This document shows positions 19,388 to 27,707 of a DNA stretch of 64,000 nucleotides, piece by piece. Made by a program: the position numbers and the translations under genes. Source of the stretch: Burkholderia pyrrocinia (GTDB taxonomy: Bacteria; Pseudomonadota; Gammaproteobacteria; Burkholderiales; Burkholderiaceae); assembly GCF_001028665.1 (NCBI RefSeq), contig NZ_CP011503.1:3348001-3412000 (forward strand), read 5' to 3'. The notes under the pieces are model-generated. The model saw only the letters and a list, made by a program, of their open reading frames with translations, searched no databases and was not told the origin of the DNA. How positions within the stretch are numbered: the stretch's first letter is position 1; every line of letters begins with the position of its first letter.

Positions 19388-20940
19388 ACGCGGTGCCCGG
19401 CCGCTCGCCGCTGTGGAGCCGCGCGAACCTGCGCGCGGACCTGTTCCCGTGGGCGCTCGCGCTCGTCACCGGCATCGACTACTTCGACAACGCGGCCTTC
19501 TCGTTCTTCGCGAGCTACATCGCGGGCGGCATCAATGCGTCGCCCGACGAACTCGTGTGGTCGTCGAGCGCGTATGCGGTGACGGCCGTGCTCGGCATCC
19601 TGCAGCAGCAATGGTGGGTCGACCGGCTCGGGCATCGCCGCTACGTCGCGGGCTGCATGCTGATGTTCTCGTTCGGCGCGGTCGCGGCCGCGCTTGCCGA
19701 TACGTCGCTGGAACTCGCGTTCGCACGCGGCTTCCAGGGCTACTTCATCGGCCCGATGATGGGCGCGTGCCGGATCCTGATCCAGATCAGCTTCAAGCCG
19801 CAGGAACGACCGCCCGCGACGCGCGCGTTCCTGATCATGATCCTGCTGGGCAGCGCGCTCGCGCCGATCGTCGGCGGGCTGCTCGTCGCGCATTCGACGT
19901 GGCGCGCGCTGTTCGCGTGCACGGCACCCGCCGGCATCGCGTTCGCGATCCTCGCGCTGCTCACGCTGCCCGATTCGGGCCGGACACCCGACGACGAACG
20001 CGGCTCCGGACACTTCTGGCCGTATGTCGTGTTCGCGCTCGCGCAAGGTGCACTGCAGATCGTGCTGCAGCAGGTGCATTACCAGCTCTACAGCGGCTCG
20101 CCGATGCTGATCCTGCTGACGCTCCTGGGGATCGGCGCACTCGCGTGGTTCGCATATCACCAGTGGCATCACCCGACGCCGCTCGTGCGGCTGCATGCGT
20201 TCCGCGAACGGACGTTCCAGGTCGGGCTGCTGCTCTACATGTTCTATTACTACGAGACGACGGGTTTCAGTTACCTGACGTCGCGGTTGCTAGAAGGCGG
20301 GCTCGGCTATCCGGTCGAGAACGCCGGGCGCCTGGTCGGCACGATGTCGCTGATCTCGGCCACCGCGCTGTTCGCGTACCTGCGCTACGCTAAATTCGTC
20401 ACGCACAAGAAGTGGTTCGTCGTGCCGGGGTTCGCGATCGCCGTCACGGCCGCGCTGTGGATGACACGGATGACGCCGCAGGTCGGCGAAGCCGCGCTGA
20501 TCGTCCCGCTGCTGCTGCGCGGGCTGCTGCTGCTCTTCATCGTGCTGCCGGTGGCCAACCTGACGTTCCGGATCTTCGCAATCGACGAATACACGCACGG
20601 CTACCGGCTGAAAAACATCGTGCGGCAACTGACGATCTCGTTCGCGACGTCGTCGGTGATCATCGTCGAGCAGCACCGGGTGGCCGTGCACCAGACGCGG
20701 CTCGTCGAGCGCGCGAACGTGTTCGATCCGCTGTTCCAGCAGACCGTCGACACCCTGACACGCAGCTACGCGGCCGCCGGGCACGCGCTGAACGAAGCGC
20801 ACGGCCTCGCGATCGCCGCCATCGCCCGCATGGTCGCGCAACAGGCGTCGTTCCTCGCGTCGCTCGACGGTTTTTACTTCCTGGCAGGCGTTGCGCTCGT
20901 CGGCGGCCTCTTCGCAGCATGGCAAAAAGAGATCGATTGA
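19384..20940 (+). CDS. MFS transporter, DHA2 (EmrB/QacA-like) family
   Basis: Predicted proton-driven exporter of 518 residues with about 14 hydrophobic segments. The A-motif equivalent lies in WWVDRLGHRRYVAGC after the second helix and the first helix contains TGIDYFDNAAF with an acidic residue. A large loop containing HQTRLVERANVFDPL near residues 435-480 is typical of EmrB-type transporters. It overlaps the merR stop by 4 nt, so the regulator probably senses its substrate. No EmrA-type adaptor is adjacent. Confidence 0.88.
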   Translation: MNAVPGRSPLWSRANLRADLFPWALALVTGIDYFDNAAFSFFASYIAGGINASPDELVWSSSAYAVTAVLGILQQQWWVDRLGHRRYVAGCMLMFSFGAVAAALADTSLELAFARGFQGYFIGPMMGACRILIQISFKPQERPPATRAFLIMILLGSALAPIVGGLLVAHSTWRALFACTAPAGIAFAILALLTLPDSGRTPDDERGSGHFWPYVVFALAQGALQIVLQQVHYQLYSGSPMLILLTLLGIGALAWFAYHQWHHPTPLVRLHAFRERTFQVGLLLYMFYYYETTGFSYLTSRLLEGGLGYPVENAGRLVGTMSLISATALFAYLRYAKFVTHKKWFVVPGFAIAVTAALWMTRMTPQVGEAALIVPLLLRGLLLLFIVLPVANLTFRIFAIDEYTHGYRLKNIVRQLTISFATSSVIIVEQHRVAVHQTRLVERANVFDPLFQQTVDTLTRSYAAAGHALNEAHGLAIAAIARMVAQQASFLASLDGFYFLAGVALVGGLFAAWQKEID

Positions 20941-20978
20941 GTTAAAAGACAGGCTTTGGATTTCCGTCCGCAGCCTCC

Positions 20979-21812
20979 ATGCTCTCGAAACTGACCCACT
21001 GGTTCGACGACCGCCGCCGCAACCGCGCGCTGCGCAGCCACCCGATCCCCGACGCGCTGTGGCAGGAAACGGTCGAACGCCTGCCGTTCCTCGCGACACT
21101 GACGCCCGACGCGCTCGGCCGGCTGCGCGAGCTGACGAGCCTGTTCGTCGCGAAGAAATCGTTCTCGACCGCGCACGGGCTCGAACTGACCGATGCGATG
21201 ATCGTCGCGATCGCCGCGCAGGCCTGCCTGCCCGTGCTGAATCTCGACCTGTCGCTGTACGACGGCTGGGTCGGCGTCGTCGTGTATCCGGGCGAATTCC
21301 TGATCCGCAAGACCGTGCAGGACGAGGACGGCGTCGTCCACGAAGTCGAGCAGGATGCGAGCGGCGAGGCATGGGAAGGCGGCCCCGTGATCCTGTCGTG
21401 GGAAGACGCGCAGATGACGGACGGCCATGACGCGTACAACGTCGTGATCCACGAGTTCGCGCACAAGATCGACATGGTGAACGGCGCGGCCGACGGCTAT
21501 CCGCCCCTGTTTCGCCGCTGGCACGCGCCGCACCTCGATGCACAGGCGTGGGCCGACGTGTTCGAACATGCGTACGACCAGTTCTGCGCGCGCGTCGACG
21601 CGGTGCCGGACCGCGCGTGGGCGCGCTTCGAGCGGGAATCGCTGATCGATCCCTATGCGGCCGACCACCCGTCGGAATTCTTCGCGGTGTGCAGCGAAGC
21701 GCTGTTCGTGCGGCCGAAGGCGTTCGAGTCCGAATTTCCGGAGCTTTATCGTCTGCTCGCCCGCTATTACCGGCAGGATCCGGCCGGCACCGGCGCGCTC
21801 GACGCACCGTGA
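20979..21812 (+). CDS. mtfA: MtfA family zinc metallopeptidase (M90)
   Basis: Homologue of Mlc titration factor A, an aminopeptidase that in E. coli binds and inactivates the glucose repressor Mlc. The 277-residue protein has the zinc site HEFAH (residues 158-162) and a downstream glutamate in HPSEFFAVCSEALF. The length fits the family (about 265-280). It is 38 bp after the MFS gene on the same strand. No Mlc homologue is in the window, so the partner here is unknown. Confidence 0.92.
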   Translation: MLSKLTHWFDDRRRNRALRSHPIPDALWQETVERLPFLATLTPDALGRLRELTSLFVAKKSFSTAHGLELTDAMIVAIAAQACLPVLNLDLSLYDGWVGVVVYPGEFLIRKTVQDEDGVVHEVEQDASGEAWEGGPVILSWEDAQMTDGHDAYNVVIHEFAHKIDMVNGAADGYPPLFRRWHAPHLDAQAWADVFEHAYDQFCARVDAVPDRAWARFERESLIDPYAADHPSEFFAVCSEALFVRPKAFESEFPELYRLLARYYRQDPAGTGALDAP

Positions 21813-21838
21813 AAATTATTCGTCAACCATCTGATTTT

Positions 21839-21848
21839 CTGGCATAAT
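21839..21848 (+). promoter_or_regulatory. Candidate sigma-70 promoter of rpmE2
   Basis: A CATAAT -10 element lies at about 21843-21848, with TCGTCA as a -35 candidate 17 bp upstream. This gives a leader of roughly 115 nt before the rpmE2 ATG. Confidence 0.5.
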
Positions 21849-21969
21849 CGCCGTTTTTCGACCTTAGGCAAGTGGCTCGCGCCGGGCTTGGCGTCGCCTG
21901 GTACGCGCAATGTGCGCGATCCGGCACGGCAAGCGGCGGGTTGGCTACCGCTCTCACCAAGGAAAGACC

Positions 21970-22230
21970 ATGAAAGAAGGCATCCACCCGAATTACCGCG
22001 AAGTCGTCTTCCAAGACATGTCGAACGGCTTCAAGTTCATCACGCGCTCGACGATCCAGACGCGCGAAAACATCGAACTCGACGGCAAGACCTACCCGCT
22101 CGCCAAGATCGAAGTGTCGTCGGAATCGCACTCGTTCTACACGGGTCAGCAAAAGATCATGGACACGGCAGGCCGTGTCGAGAAGTTCAAGAACAAGTTC
22201 GGCGTTCGCGCCAGCGGCAAGGCGAAGTAA
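21970..22230 (+). CDS. rpmE2: 50S ribosomal protein L31 type B (zinc-free)
   Basis: Large-subunit ribosomal protein. The 86-residue sequence starts [20 protein letters not shown] and contains no cysteine at all, so it belongs to the C-minus (type B) L31 class that does not bind zinc. The ATG follows AAGGAAAGACC; the upstream in-frame start at 21910 would add a non-homologous extension. A strong terminator follows. Confidence 0.97.
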   Translation: MKEGIHPNYREVVFQDMSNGFKFITRSTIQTRENIELDGKTYPLAKIEVSSESHSFYTGQQKIMDTAGRVEKFKNKFGVRASGKAK

Positions 22231-22273
22231 GCTTCGCACCGCATCCGGTGGTTGCAACGCACCGGTATCGCAC

Positions 22274-22303
22274 AAAAGGGCAGCCCAGGCTGCCCTTTTT
22301 TGT
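22274..22303 (+). terminator. Intrinsic terminator of rpmE2
   Basis: Stem AAAAGGGCAGCC with GGCTGCCCTTTT and a short loop, ending in a T-run, about 45 bp after the rpmE2 stop. Confidence 0.92.
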
Positions 22304-22449
22304 CTCTGCTCGCCGGGAAAGCGCCGGCCGGCGTCCGGGCATCGACCTGACGCGCAACAGCCGGCGCGTCTACAATGCCGGATGCTCGAATCCGGCTCGG
22401 CCGCGCGCACCCGCGCCGGCCGCCCGCCCATAACAAAACGCTCATCTGC

Positions 22450-24207
22450 ATGAAGCCTGTCGTCCGTCTCACCGCCTCCGCCACGCGCGCGCTGCCGCGC
22501 TGGCTGCTGCTCACGCTTTGCTTCGTCTATGCCGCGTTCGGCCTGTTCGGCCGCGACCCGTGGAAGAACGAGGACGCGGCGGGCTTCGGCGTGATGTGGA
22601 CGATGGCCAAGGGCGGCTGGCACGACTGGCTGCTGCCGAACCTCGTCGGCAAGTTCATCACGACCGACGGGCCGCTCGGCTACTGGCTCGGCGCGCTGTC
22701 GATCCGCGGCCTCGGCCCGTGGGTCGATGCGAGCAACGCGTCGCGCGTCGACACGGGCGTGCTGTTCTGCGTCGCGTGCGCGTTCGTCTGGTACGCGGCC
22801 TACCTGCTCGGCCGGCGCGCCGAGGTCCAGCCGTTCAAGTACGCATTCGGCGGCGAGCCGGAGCCGCGCGACTACGGCCGCACGCTCGCCGACGGCGCGC
22901 TGCTGGTCCTCGTCGCGTGCTTCGGCCTCGCGGAACGCGGGCACGAGACCACGCCGCAGGTCGCGCAGTTCGCGTGGATCGCGATGCTCGTCTACGGGAT
23001 CGTGCGCGGCATCGACAAGCCGATGCAGGGCGCGCTGTGGTGGGGCCTCGCGATCGGCCTCGTCGCGCTGTCCGGCAACCCCGTGCTGGTCGTCGCGCTG
23101 CTCGCCGGCACCGCCGCGCTGTGGCTCGTCACGCCCGAGATGCGCAACCTGCGCCTGCCGCTGGTCGGCGTGCCGCTCGCGGCCGCGATCTTCGCGCTGT
23201 GGCCGCTTGCCGCGTTCGTCGCGGCGCCCGACGACGCAGCGTGGTTCTTCAATCAGTGGATCCACGGCAGCCTGATGCGCTTTTCGGGCCCGCCGACCGC
23301 CGTGCTCGCGTACGCGGCGAAGAACCTGCCGCTGTTCACGTGGCCCGCGTGGCCGCTCGCGATCTGGGCGTGGTGGAGCTGGGCCGGCATGCGCCGCCGT
23401 GCGCACATCGCGATTCCGCTGTCGGTCGCCGTGCCGCTCGTCGCGCTCGTGATCCTGCAGAGCCAGCAGTCGAACCGCATGTACATGCTGCTGCTGCCGC
23501 CGCTCGCGGTGCTCGCGACGTTCGCGCTGCCGACCCTCAAGCGCGGCGCGATCAACGCGTTCGACTGGTTCGCGGTGCTGAGCTTCACGATCCTCGGCAC
23601 CTTCGTATGGCTCGTGTGGCTCGCGTCGCTCACCGGCTTCCCGCATCCGCTCGCACGCAACCTCGCGCGTCTCGTGCCCGGCTACGAGCCGCATTTCAAG
23701 ATCCTGTCGTTCATCTGCGCGGTAATCGTCACCGTGTGCTGGTGCGTGCTCGTGCGGTGGCGCGTCTCGCGGCAGCCGAAGGTGCTGTGGCGCAGCGTCG
23801 TGCTGTCGGGCGCGGGCACCACGCTGATGTGGGTGCTGCTGATGACGCTGTGGCTGCCGATCGTCAACTACGGCCGGACCTATCGCGACGTCGCGCAGCA
23901 GATCGCATTGCACCTGCCGTCCGACTACGAATGCATCTCGCCGGTGCGGCTCGGCGATGCGCAGATCGCGACCTTCGCGTATTTCGGCAACATGCACTTC
24001 GATTTCTCCGGCGACTGCGACGTGATCCTGCGCCAGGACCGCTCGGACTTCGGCGAGCCGAGCGCGATGTCGCAATACGTATGGCGTCTCGTGTGGGAAG
24101 GTCGCCGCGTCGCCGACCGCGACGAACGCTTCCGCCTGTACGAGCGCATCGAACGGCCGAAGACGCCCGTCAAGCGGCGCCCGCCGCGCCGCCAGGCGGC
24201 CGATTGA
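22450..24207 (+). CDS. ArnT/PMT-like (GT-C fold) membrane glycosyltransferase, substrate unknown
   Basis: Integral membrane protein of 585 residues with an N-terminal signal-anchor, about ten further hydrophobic segments and a soluble C-terminal domain (about 500-575). After the first helix it has RDPWKNEDAA, the place where GT39/ArnT-type enzymes carry their acidic catalytic loop, and TTDGPLGYWL downstream corresponds to their acceptor-loop motif. It is only distantly similar to the arnT in the L-Ara4N cluster. The stop is 2 bp before the MATE gene, so the two are probably co-transcribed. Confidence 0.72.
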   Translation: MKPVVRLTASATRALPRWLLLTLCFVYAAFGLFGRDPWKNEDAAGFGVMWTMAKGGWHDWLLPNLVGKFITTDGPLGYWLGALSIRGLGPWVDASNASRVDTGVLFCVACAFVWYAAYLLGRRAEVQPFKYAFGGEPEPRDYGRTLADGALLVLVACFGLAERGHETTPQVAQFAWIAMLVYGIVRGIDKPMQGALWWGLAIGLVALSGNPVLVVALLAGTAALWLVTPEMRNLRLPLVGVPLAAAIFALWPLAAFVAAPDDAAWFFNQWIHGSLMRFSGPPTAVLAYAAKNLPLFTWPAWPLAIWAWWSWAGMRRRAHIAIPLSVAVPLVALVILQSQQSNRMYMLLLPPLAVLATFALPTLKRGAINAFDWFAVLSFTILGTFVWLVWLASLTGFPHPLARNLARLVPGYEPHFKILSFICAVIVTVCWCVLVRWRVSRQPKVLWRSVVLSGAGTTLMWVLLMTLWLPIVNYGRTYRDVAQQIALHLPSDYECISPVRLGDAQIATFAYFGNMHFDFSGDCDVILRQDRSDFGEPSAMSQYVWRLVWEGRRVADRDERFRLYERIERPKTPVKRRPPRRQAAD

Positions 24208-24209
24208 CG

Positions 24210-25568
24210 ATGTTCGCCGACATCCGCCGGATCGTCGGTCTCGCGTGGCCGGTGCTGGTCGGCCAGCTCGCGATCATCGCGTTCGGCGTGATCGACACCG
24301 CGATGGTCGGCCGTTATTCGGCCACCGATCTCGCCGCGCTCGGGCTCGGCTCGTCGATCTACGTGTCGATCTATATCGGCCTGACGGGCATCCTGTCCGC
24401 GCTGCAGCCGATCACCGGGCAGTTGTACGGCGCGCGGCGCTATGCCGAGATCGGCGAGGAAGTCCGTCAGGCGCTCTGGCTCGCGCTGCTGCTCGCGGTG
24501 CCCGGCTTCCTGCTGCTGCATTTTCCCGAGCCGCTGTTGCGCGTCGCGCATGCGCCCGCCGCGCTGCACGACCGCACCGTCGACTACCTGCGCATCCTGT
24601 CGTACGGGCTGCCCGCCAGCCTCGTCTTCCGCATCTACAACGCGCTGACCAACGCGGCCGGCAAGCCGCGGCTCGCGATGATCCTGCAGATCGGCGCGCT
24701 GCTGCTCAAGTTTCCGCTCAACGTGTGGTTCATCTTCGGCGGGTTCGGCGTGCCGGCCCTCGGCGGCCCCGGCTGCGGGCTCTCCAGCACGCTGATCAAC
24801 TGGGCGCTCGCGCTGATCGGCTACACGCTGCTCGCGAAGCTCGACGTGTTCGCGCCGCTCGCGATCTTCTCACGCTTCTGCTGGCCCGTCTGGGAGCGCC
24901 AGAAGGCGATCCTGAAACTCGGCGTGCCGATGGGCCTGTCGTACCTGATCGAGGTCACGTCGTACACGTGCATGGCGCTGTTCATCGCGCAGTTCGGCAC
25001 GACGACGCTCGCCGGCCACCAGATCGCCGGCAACATCGGCGCGGTGCTGTACATGACGCCGCTGTCGATCGGCGTCGCGGCCTCGACGCTGGTCGCGCGC
25101 GCGCTCGGCGCCGGACGCCCCGACGAGGCACGGCTGCTCGGCCGGCACAGCGTGATGTTCGCGTGCGGCGTGGCCGCAACATACGGCGTGCTCGTATTTA
25201 CGCTGCGCCCGCTGATCGTCAGCGGCTATACGCCGAACCCGGCCGTCGCCGCGGCCGCGATGCCGCTCGTCGCGATCGTCGCGTGCTACCACGTGTTCGA
25301 TGCGCTGCAGGTCACGTCGGCGTTCGTGCTGCGTGCGTACAAGGTCGCGATCGTGCCGACCGTGATCTATGCGGTCGCGCTGTGGGGCGTCGGGCTCAGC
25401 GGCGGCTACGTGCTCGGCTTCGACGTCGGCGGCATCGCGCCCGCATGGCTGACCGGTGCGCGCGGCTTCTGGTTCGCGAACACGGTCAGCCTGATGCTCG
25501 CGGGCGCCGGGCTCGCGTTCTACCTGCGCCACGTGAGCCGCGCGCACGTATCGACCCGGCAGGCCTGA
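24210..25568 (+). CDS. MATE family efflux transporter
   Basis: Cation-coupled multidrug exporter of the NorM/DinF superfamily. The 452-residue protein has 12 predicted helices in two related halves; the first begins LAWPVLVGQLAIIAFGVIDTAMVG and the second LKLGVPMGLSYLIEVTSYTCMALFIAQFG. GHQIAGNIGA carries the usual second-half motif. The start is ATG at 24210-24212. It follows the membrane glycosyltransferase gene by 2 bp. Its last 49 bp overlap, on the other strand, the truncated lipA. Confidence 0.92.
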   Translation: MFADIRRIVGLAWPVLVGQLAIIAFGVIDTAMVGRYSATDLAALGLGSSIYVSIYIGLTGILSALQPITGQLYGARRYAEIGEEVRQALWLALLLAVPGFLLLHFPEPLLRVAHAPAALHDRTVDYLRILSYGLPASLVFRIYNALTNAAGKPRLAMILQIGALLLKFPLNVWFIFGGFGVPALGGPGCGLSSTLINWALALIGYTLLAKLDVFAPLAIFSRFCWPVWERQKAILKLGVPMGLSYLIEVTSYTCMALFIAQFGTTTLAGHQIAGNIGAVLYMTPLSIGVAASTLVARALGAGRPDEARLLGRHSVMFACGVAATYGVLVFTLRPLIVSGYTPNPAVAAAAMPLVAIVACYHVFDALQVTSAFVLRAYKVAIVPTVIYAVALWGVGLSGGYVLGFDVGGIAPAWLTGARGFWFANTVSLMLAGAGLAFYLRHVSRAHVSTRQA

Positions 25569-26005
25569 CACACTGCGGGCTGCGCATCCGCCAGCACGTC
25601 GGCCGCGTGATATGACGATCGCACGAGCGTGCCGGCAACGACTTCCCTGAAACCGAGCGCCAGCGCCGCGTCGCGCCACGCGGCGAATGCGTCCGGGCTC
25701 ACGTAGCGCCGCACCGGCAGATGGTGCGCGGACGGCGCCAGATACTGGCCGAACATCAGCACGTCGACTTCGTGCGCGCGCAGGTCGCGCAGCGTGTCGC
25801 GCACCTCGCGCTCGCCGAGCCCGAGCATCAGCCCCGACTTCGTCATGAGCGTCGGCCGCGCGGCCTTCGCCTGCACCAGCAGTTCGAGCGAACCGCGATA
25901 GTCGGCGCTCAGCCGCGCCGCGCGATGCAGCGACGGCACCGTCTCGATGTTGTGGTTGAACACGTCCGGCCAGGCCGACGACAGCGCGTCGAGCGCACGC
26001 GTGAC
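25520..26005 (-). pseudogene. lipA remnant (C-terminal half of a lipoyl synthase)
   Basis: The minus-strand frame encodes the C-terminal half of LipA: ALDALSSAWPDVFNHNIETV, KSGLMLGLGE, RDLRAHEVDVLMFGQYL and HHLPVRRYVSPDAF are all diagnostic. The N-terminal half, with the radical-SAM CxxxCxxC and the auxiliary cluster cysteines, is missing. Homology stops abruptly near 26005, where a plus-strand regulator fragment begins. The frame runs on to 26236 only as unrelated sequence. It cannot be a functional synthase. In several bacteria a second lipA-like gene belongs to the acetoin dehydrogenase cluster. Confidence 0.85.
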
Positions 26006-26009
26006 GCGG

Positions 26010-26213
26010 GGCGACCTGCCGGCCGACATCGCCGCCCGGCTCGGCGCCGCCCCGGCCGGCGCGCTGCCCGACGACGATCGCAGCCGCATCGTCGCGGCGC
26101 TCACCGCGCACCGCTGGCGGCCCGACTCGGCCGCGCAGGCGCTCGGCATTTCGCGCGCGACGCTGTACCGGCGCATCGCGAAGCTCCGGATCGTCGCGCC
26201 GCACCGCGCGTGA
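26010..26213 (+). pseudogene. Remnant of a Fis-type (AcoR-like) sigma-54 activator, C-terminus only
   Basis: The plus-strand frame reads GDLPADIAARLG followed by RSRIVAALTAHRWRPDSAAQ and ALGISRATLYRRIAKLRI, which is the linker and C-terminal Fis-type helix-turn-helix of a sigma-54-dependent regulator. The AAA+ and sensory domains are missing. The fragment starts within a few bases of where the lipA remnant stops, in divergent orientation. That is what would remain if the interior of an acetoin-type cluster had been deleted between the operon's last gene and its activator. Assignment to AcoR specifically is inferred. Confidence 0.75.
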
Positions 26214-26232
26214 CGCGCCGGCGCGACCACCA

Positions 26233-26637
26233 TCACGCGGCCTGCGCGGTCGCTTTGTCACGCCGCACGAACACCTCTTGCGCGGCGAACAGCGCGTTGA
26301 GCGCGGCCGGGAAACCCGCGTAGACGGCCATCTGCATGAACACCTCGACGATCTCGTCGCGCGTGCAGCCGACATTCAGCGCAGCCTCGATATGCACCTT
26401 CAGTTGCGGCTGTGCGTTGCCGAGCGCGGCCAGCGCCGCGATCGTCGCGATCTCGCGTGCTTTCAGGTCGAGCTGCGGCCGGCTGTAGATGTCGCCGAAA
26501 CTGAACTCGACCACGAGCCGCCCGAAATCCGGCGCGATCGGCGCAAGCGCCGCGATCACGCGTTCGCCCACTTCGCCGTCGATTTCCTTCAGTTTGTTCC
26601 AGCCGCGCGTATAGCGGTCTTCAACGAGTTGTTCCAT
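26233..26637 (-). CDS. Carboxymuconolactone decarboxylase family protein, copy 1
   Basis: Small alpha-helical protein of the CMD/AhpD-like superfamily (134 aa), a group that includes gamma-carboxymuconolactone decarboxylase and peroxidase-like enzymes; its reaction is unknown. The core LKAREIATIAALAALGNAQPQ and GCTRDEIVEVFMQMAVYAGFP match the family. The only cysteine in the core is the one in GCTRDE, so the AhpD-type CxxC pair is absent. It follows merR copy 1 with a 17-nt overlap, so the two form one operon. Confidence 0.88.
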   Translation of the reverse strand: MEQLVEDRYTRGWNKLKEIDGEVGERVIAALAPIAPDFGRLVVEFSFGDIYSRPQLDLKAREIATIAALAALGNAQPQLKVHIEAALNVGCTRDEIVEVFMQMAVYAGFPAALNALFAAQEVFVRRDKATAQAA

Positions 26638-27082
26638 CGTGTCCGTCCTGTTCCGATTGAGAGTGAGAAGGTATCGCCCGTCGTTCCGTTTCGCGCTCCC
26701 GCGCCTCGTAGTACGCGATCTTGTCGCCTATCGCATCGAGGCTCGCCTGCAGCTCGGCGAGATGCGCGCGCACCGCGTCGCGATGCGTAACCAGCAACCG
26801 GCGCCGCGCACCGAACGTCGGCTCGCCTTGCTCGCGCAGCGCCGCAAACTCCTGCATCTGCGCGATCGGCATGCCGGTCGCCTTCAGGCGCATCACGAAG
26901 GCCAGCCAGTCAAGGTCGGCCGGCGCATAGAGCCGGTGCCCGGCCGCCGTGCGCGAAATCGCGCGCAGCAGGCCGGCCTGCTCGTAATACCGCAACGTAT
27001 GCGTCGACATGCCGGTCAGCTCGGCGACTTGCCCGATCGTCAGCGGACCGGCGGCGGAAGGTTTGGATACGGTTTTCGACAT
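26621..27082 (-). CDS. MerR family transcriptional regulator, intact copy
   Basis: Regulator of 153 residues with an N-terminal winged helix-turn-helix (LTIGQVAELTGMSTHTLRYYEQAG, about residues 14-37), the HRLYAPADLDWLAFVMRLKATG wing-helix segment and a C-terminal coiled coil (about 85-125). No cysteines are present for metal or redox sensing. The ATG at 27080-27082 lies only about 10 bp after the -10 element, so its transcript may be nearly leaderless. The 3' end overlaps the CMD gene by 17 nt. Confidence 0.9.
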   Translation of the reverse strand: MSKTVSKPSAAGPLTIGQVAELTGMSTHTLRYYEQAGLLRAISRTAAGHRLYAPADLDWLAFVMRLKATGMPIAQMQEFAALREQGEPTFGARRRLLVTHRDAVRAHLAELQASLDAIGDKIAYYEARERETERRAIPSHSQSEQDGHDGTTR

Positions 27083-27092
27083 GGCAGAAATA

Positions 27093-27123
27093 AGGTTAAG
27101 AGTTAGAGCCAACTCTAAGTCAA
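27093..27123 (-). promoter_or_regulatory. MerR-type promoter and operator of the merR-CMD operon, copy 1
   Basis: On the minus strand, -35 TTGACT (27118-27123) and -10 TAACCT (27093-27098) are separated by 19 bp. The spacer holds a perfect inverted repeat AGAGTT/AACTCT (27099-27104 and 27111-27116) overlapping another, TTAGAG/CTCTAA. An elongated spacer with a dyad is the usual binding site of MerR regulators. Confidence 0.8.
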
Positions 27124-27152
27124 GCGCTTTCGAACGGCCGGCGCGACCGCCA

Positions 27153-27557
27153 TCACGCGGCCTGCGCGGCCGCTTCGTCGCGCCGCACGAACACCTCTTG
27201 CGCGGCGAACAGCGCGTTGAGCGCGGCCGGGAAACCCGCGTAGACGGCCATCTGCATGAACACCTCGACGATCTCGTCGCGCGTGCAGCCGACATTCAGC
27301 GCGGCCTCGATATGCACCTTCAGTTGCGGCTGCGCGTTGCCGAGCGCGGCCAGCGCCGCGATCGTCGCGATCTCGCGCGCTTTCAGGTCGAGCTGCGGCC
27401 GGCTATAGATGTCGCCGAAACCGAACTCGACCAGGAGCCGCCCGAAGTCCGGCGCGATCGGCGCAAGCGCCGCAATCACGCGTTCGCCCACTTCGCCGTC
27501 GATTTCCTTCAGTTTGTTCCAGCCGCGCGTGTAGCGGTCTTCAACGAGTTGTTCCAT
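27153..27557 (-). CDS. Carboxymuconolactone decarboxylase family protein, copy 2
   Basis: Duplicate of the gene at 26233-26637 with only four changed residues in 134 (Val to Leu and Ser to Gly in the RLLVEFGFGD region; Lys to Glu and Thr to Ala near the C-terminus). The intact frame and conservative changes suggest the copy is still expressed. It keeps its own upstream MerR-type promoter but its adjacent merR is broken, so it may depend on the regulator from unit 1. Confidence 0.85.
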   Translation of the reverse strand: MEQLVEDRYTRGWNKLKEIDGEVGERVIAALAPIAPDFGRLLVEFGFGDIYSRPQLDLKAREIATIAALAALGNAQPQLKVHIEAALNVGCTRDEIVEVFMQMAVYAGFPAALNALFAAQEVFVRRDEAAAQAA

Positions 27558-27666
27558 TGTGTCCGTCCTGTTCCGATTGAGAGTAAGAAGGTGTCGCCCG
27601 TCGTTCCGTTTCGCGTTCCCGTGCCTCGTAGTACGCGATCTTGTTGCCGAATACGGTTTTCGACAT
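27541..27666 (-). pseudogene. Truncated merR, second copy (in-frame 336-bp deletion)
   Basis: The frame keeps the first five codons (MSKTV) and the last 33 or so codons (KIAYYEARERETERR onward) of merR copy 1, joined in frame by FGN. The deletion removes 112 codons, including the whole helix-turn-helix and most of the coiled coil. The 41-residue product cannot bind DNA. Its reading frame and promoter still serve to translate into the downstream CMD copy, with which it overlaps by 17 nt. Confidence 0.88.
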
Positions 27667-27676
27667 GGCAGAAACA

Positions 27677-27707
27677 AGGTTAAGAGTTAGAGCAAACTCT
27701 AAGTCAA
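27677..27707 (-). promoter_or_regulatory. MerR-type promoter, copy 2
   Basis: Same arrangement as in unit 1: TTGACT (27702-27707), 19-bp spacer and TAACCT (27677-27682). The AGAGTT/AACTCT dyad is intact with one base changed between the half-sites. Confidence 0.75.

Noticed and set aside
22518..25568. A 1016-codon frame read as one protein
   Set aside because: The first 564 codons are an out-of-phase reading of the membrane glycosyltransferase gene. The MATE gene starts at its own ATG at 24210.
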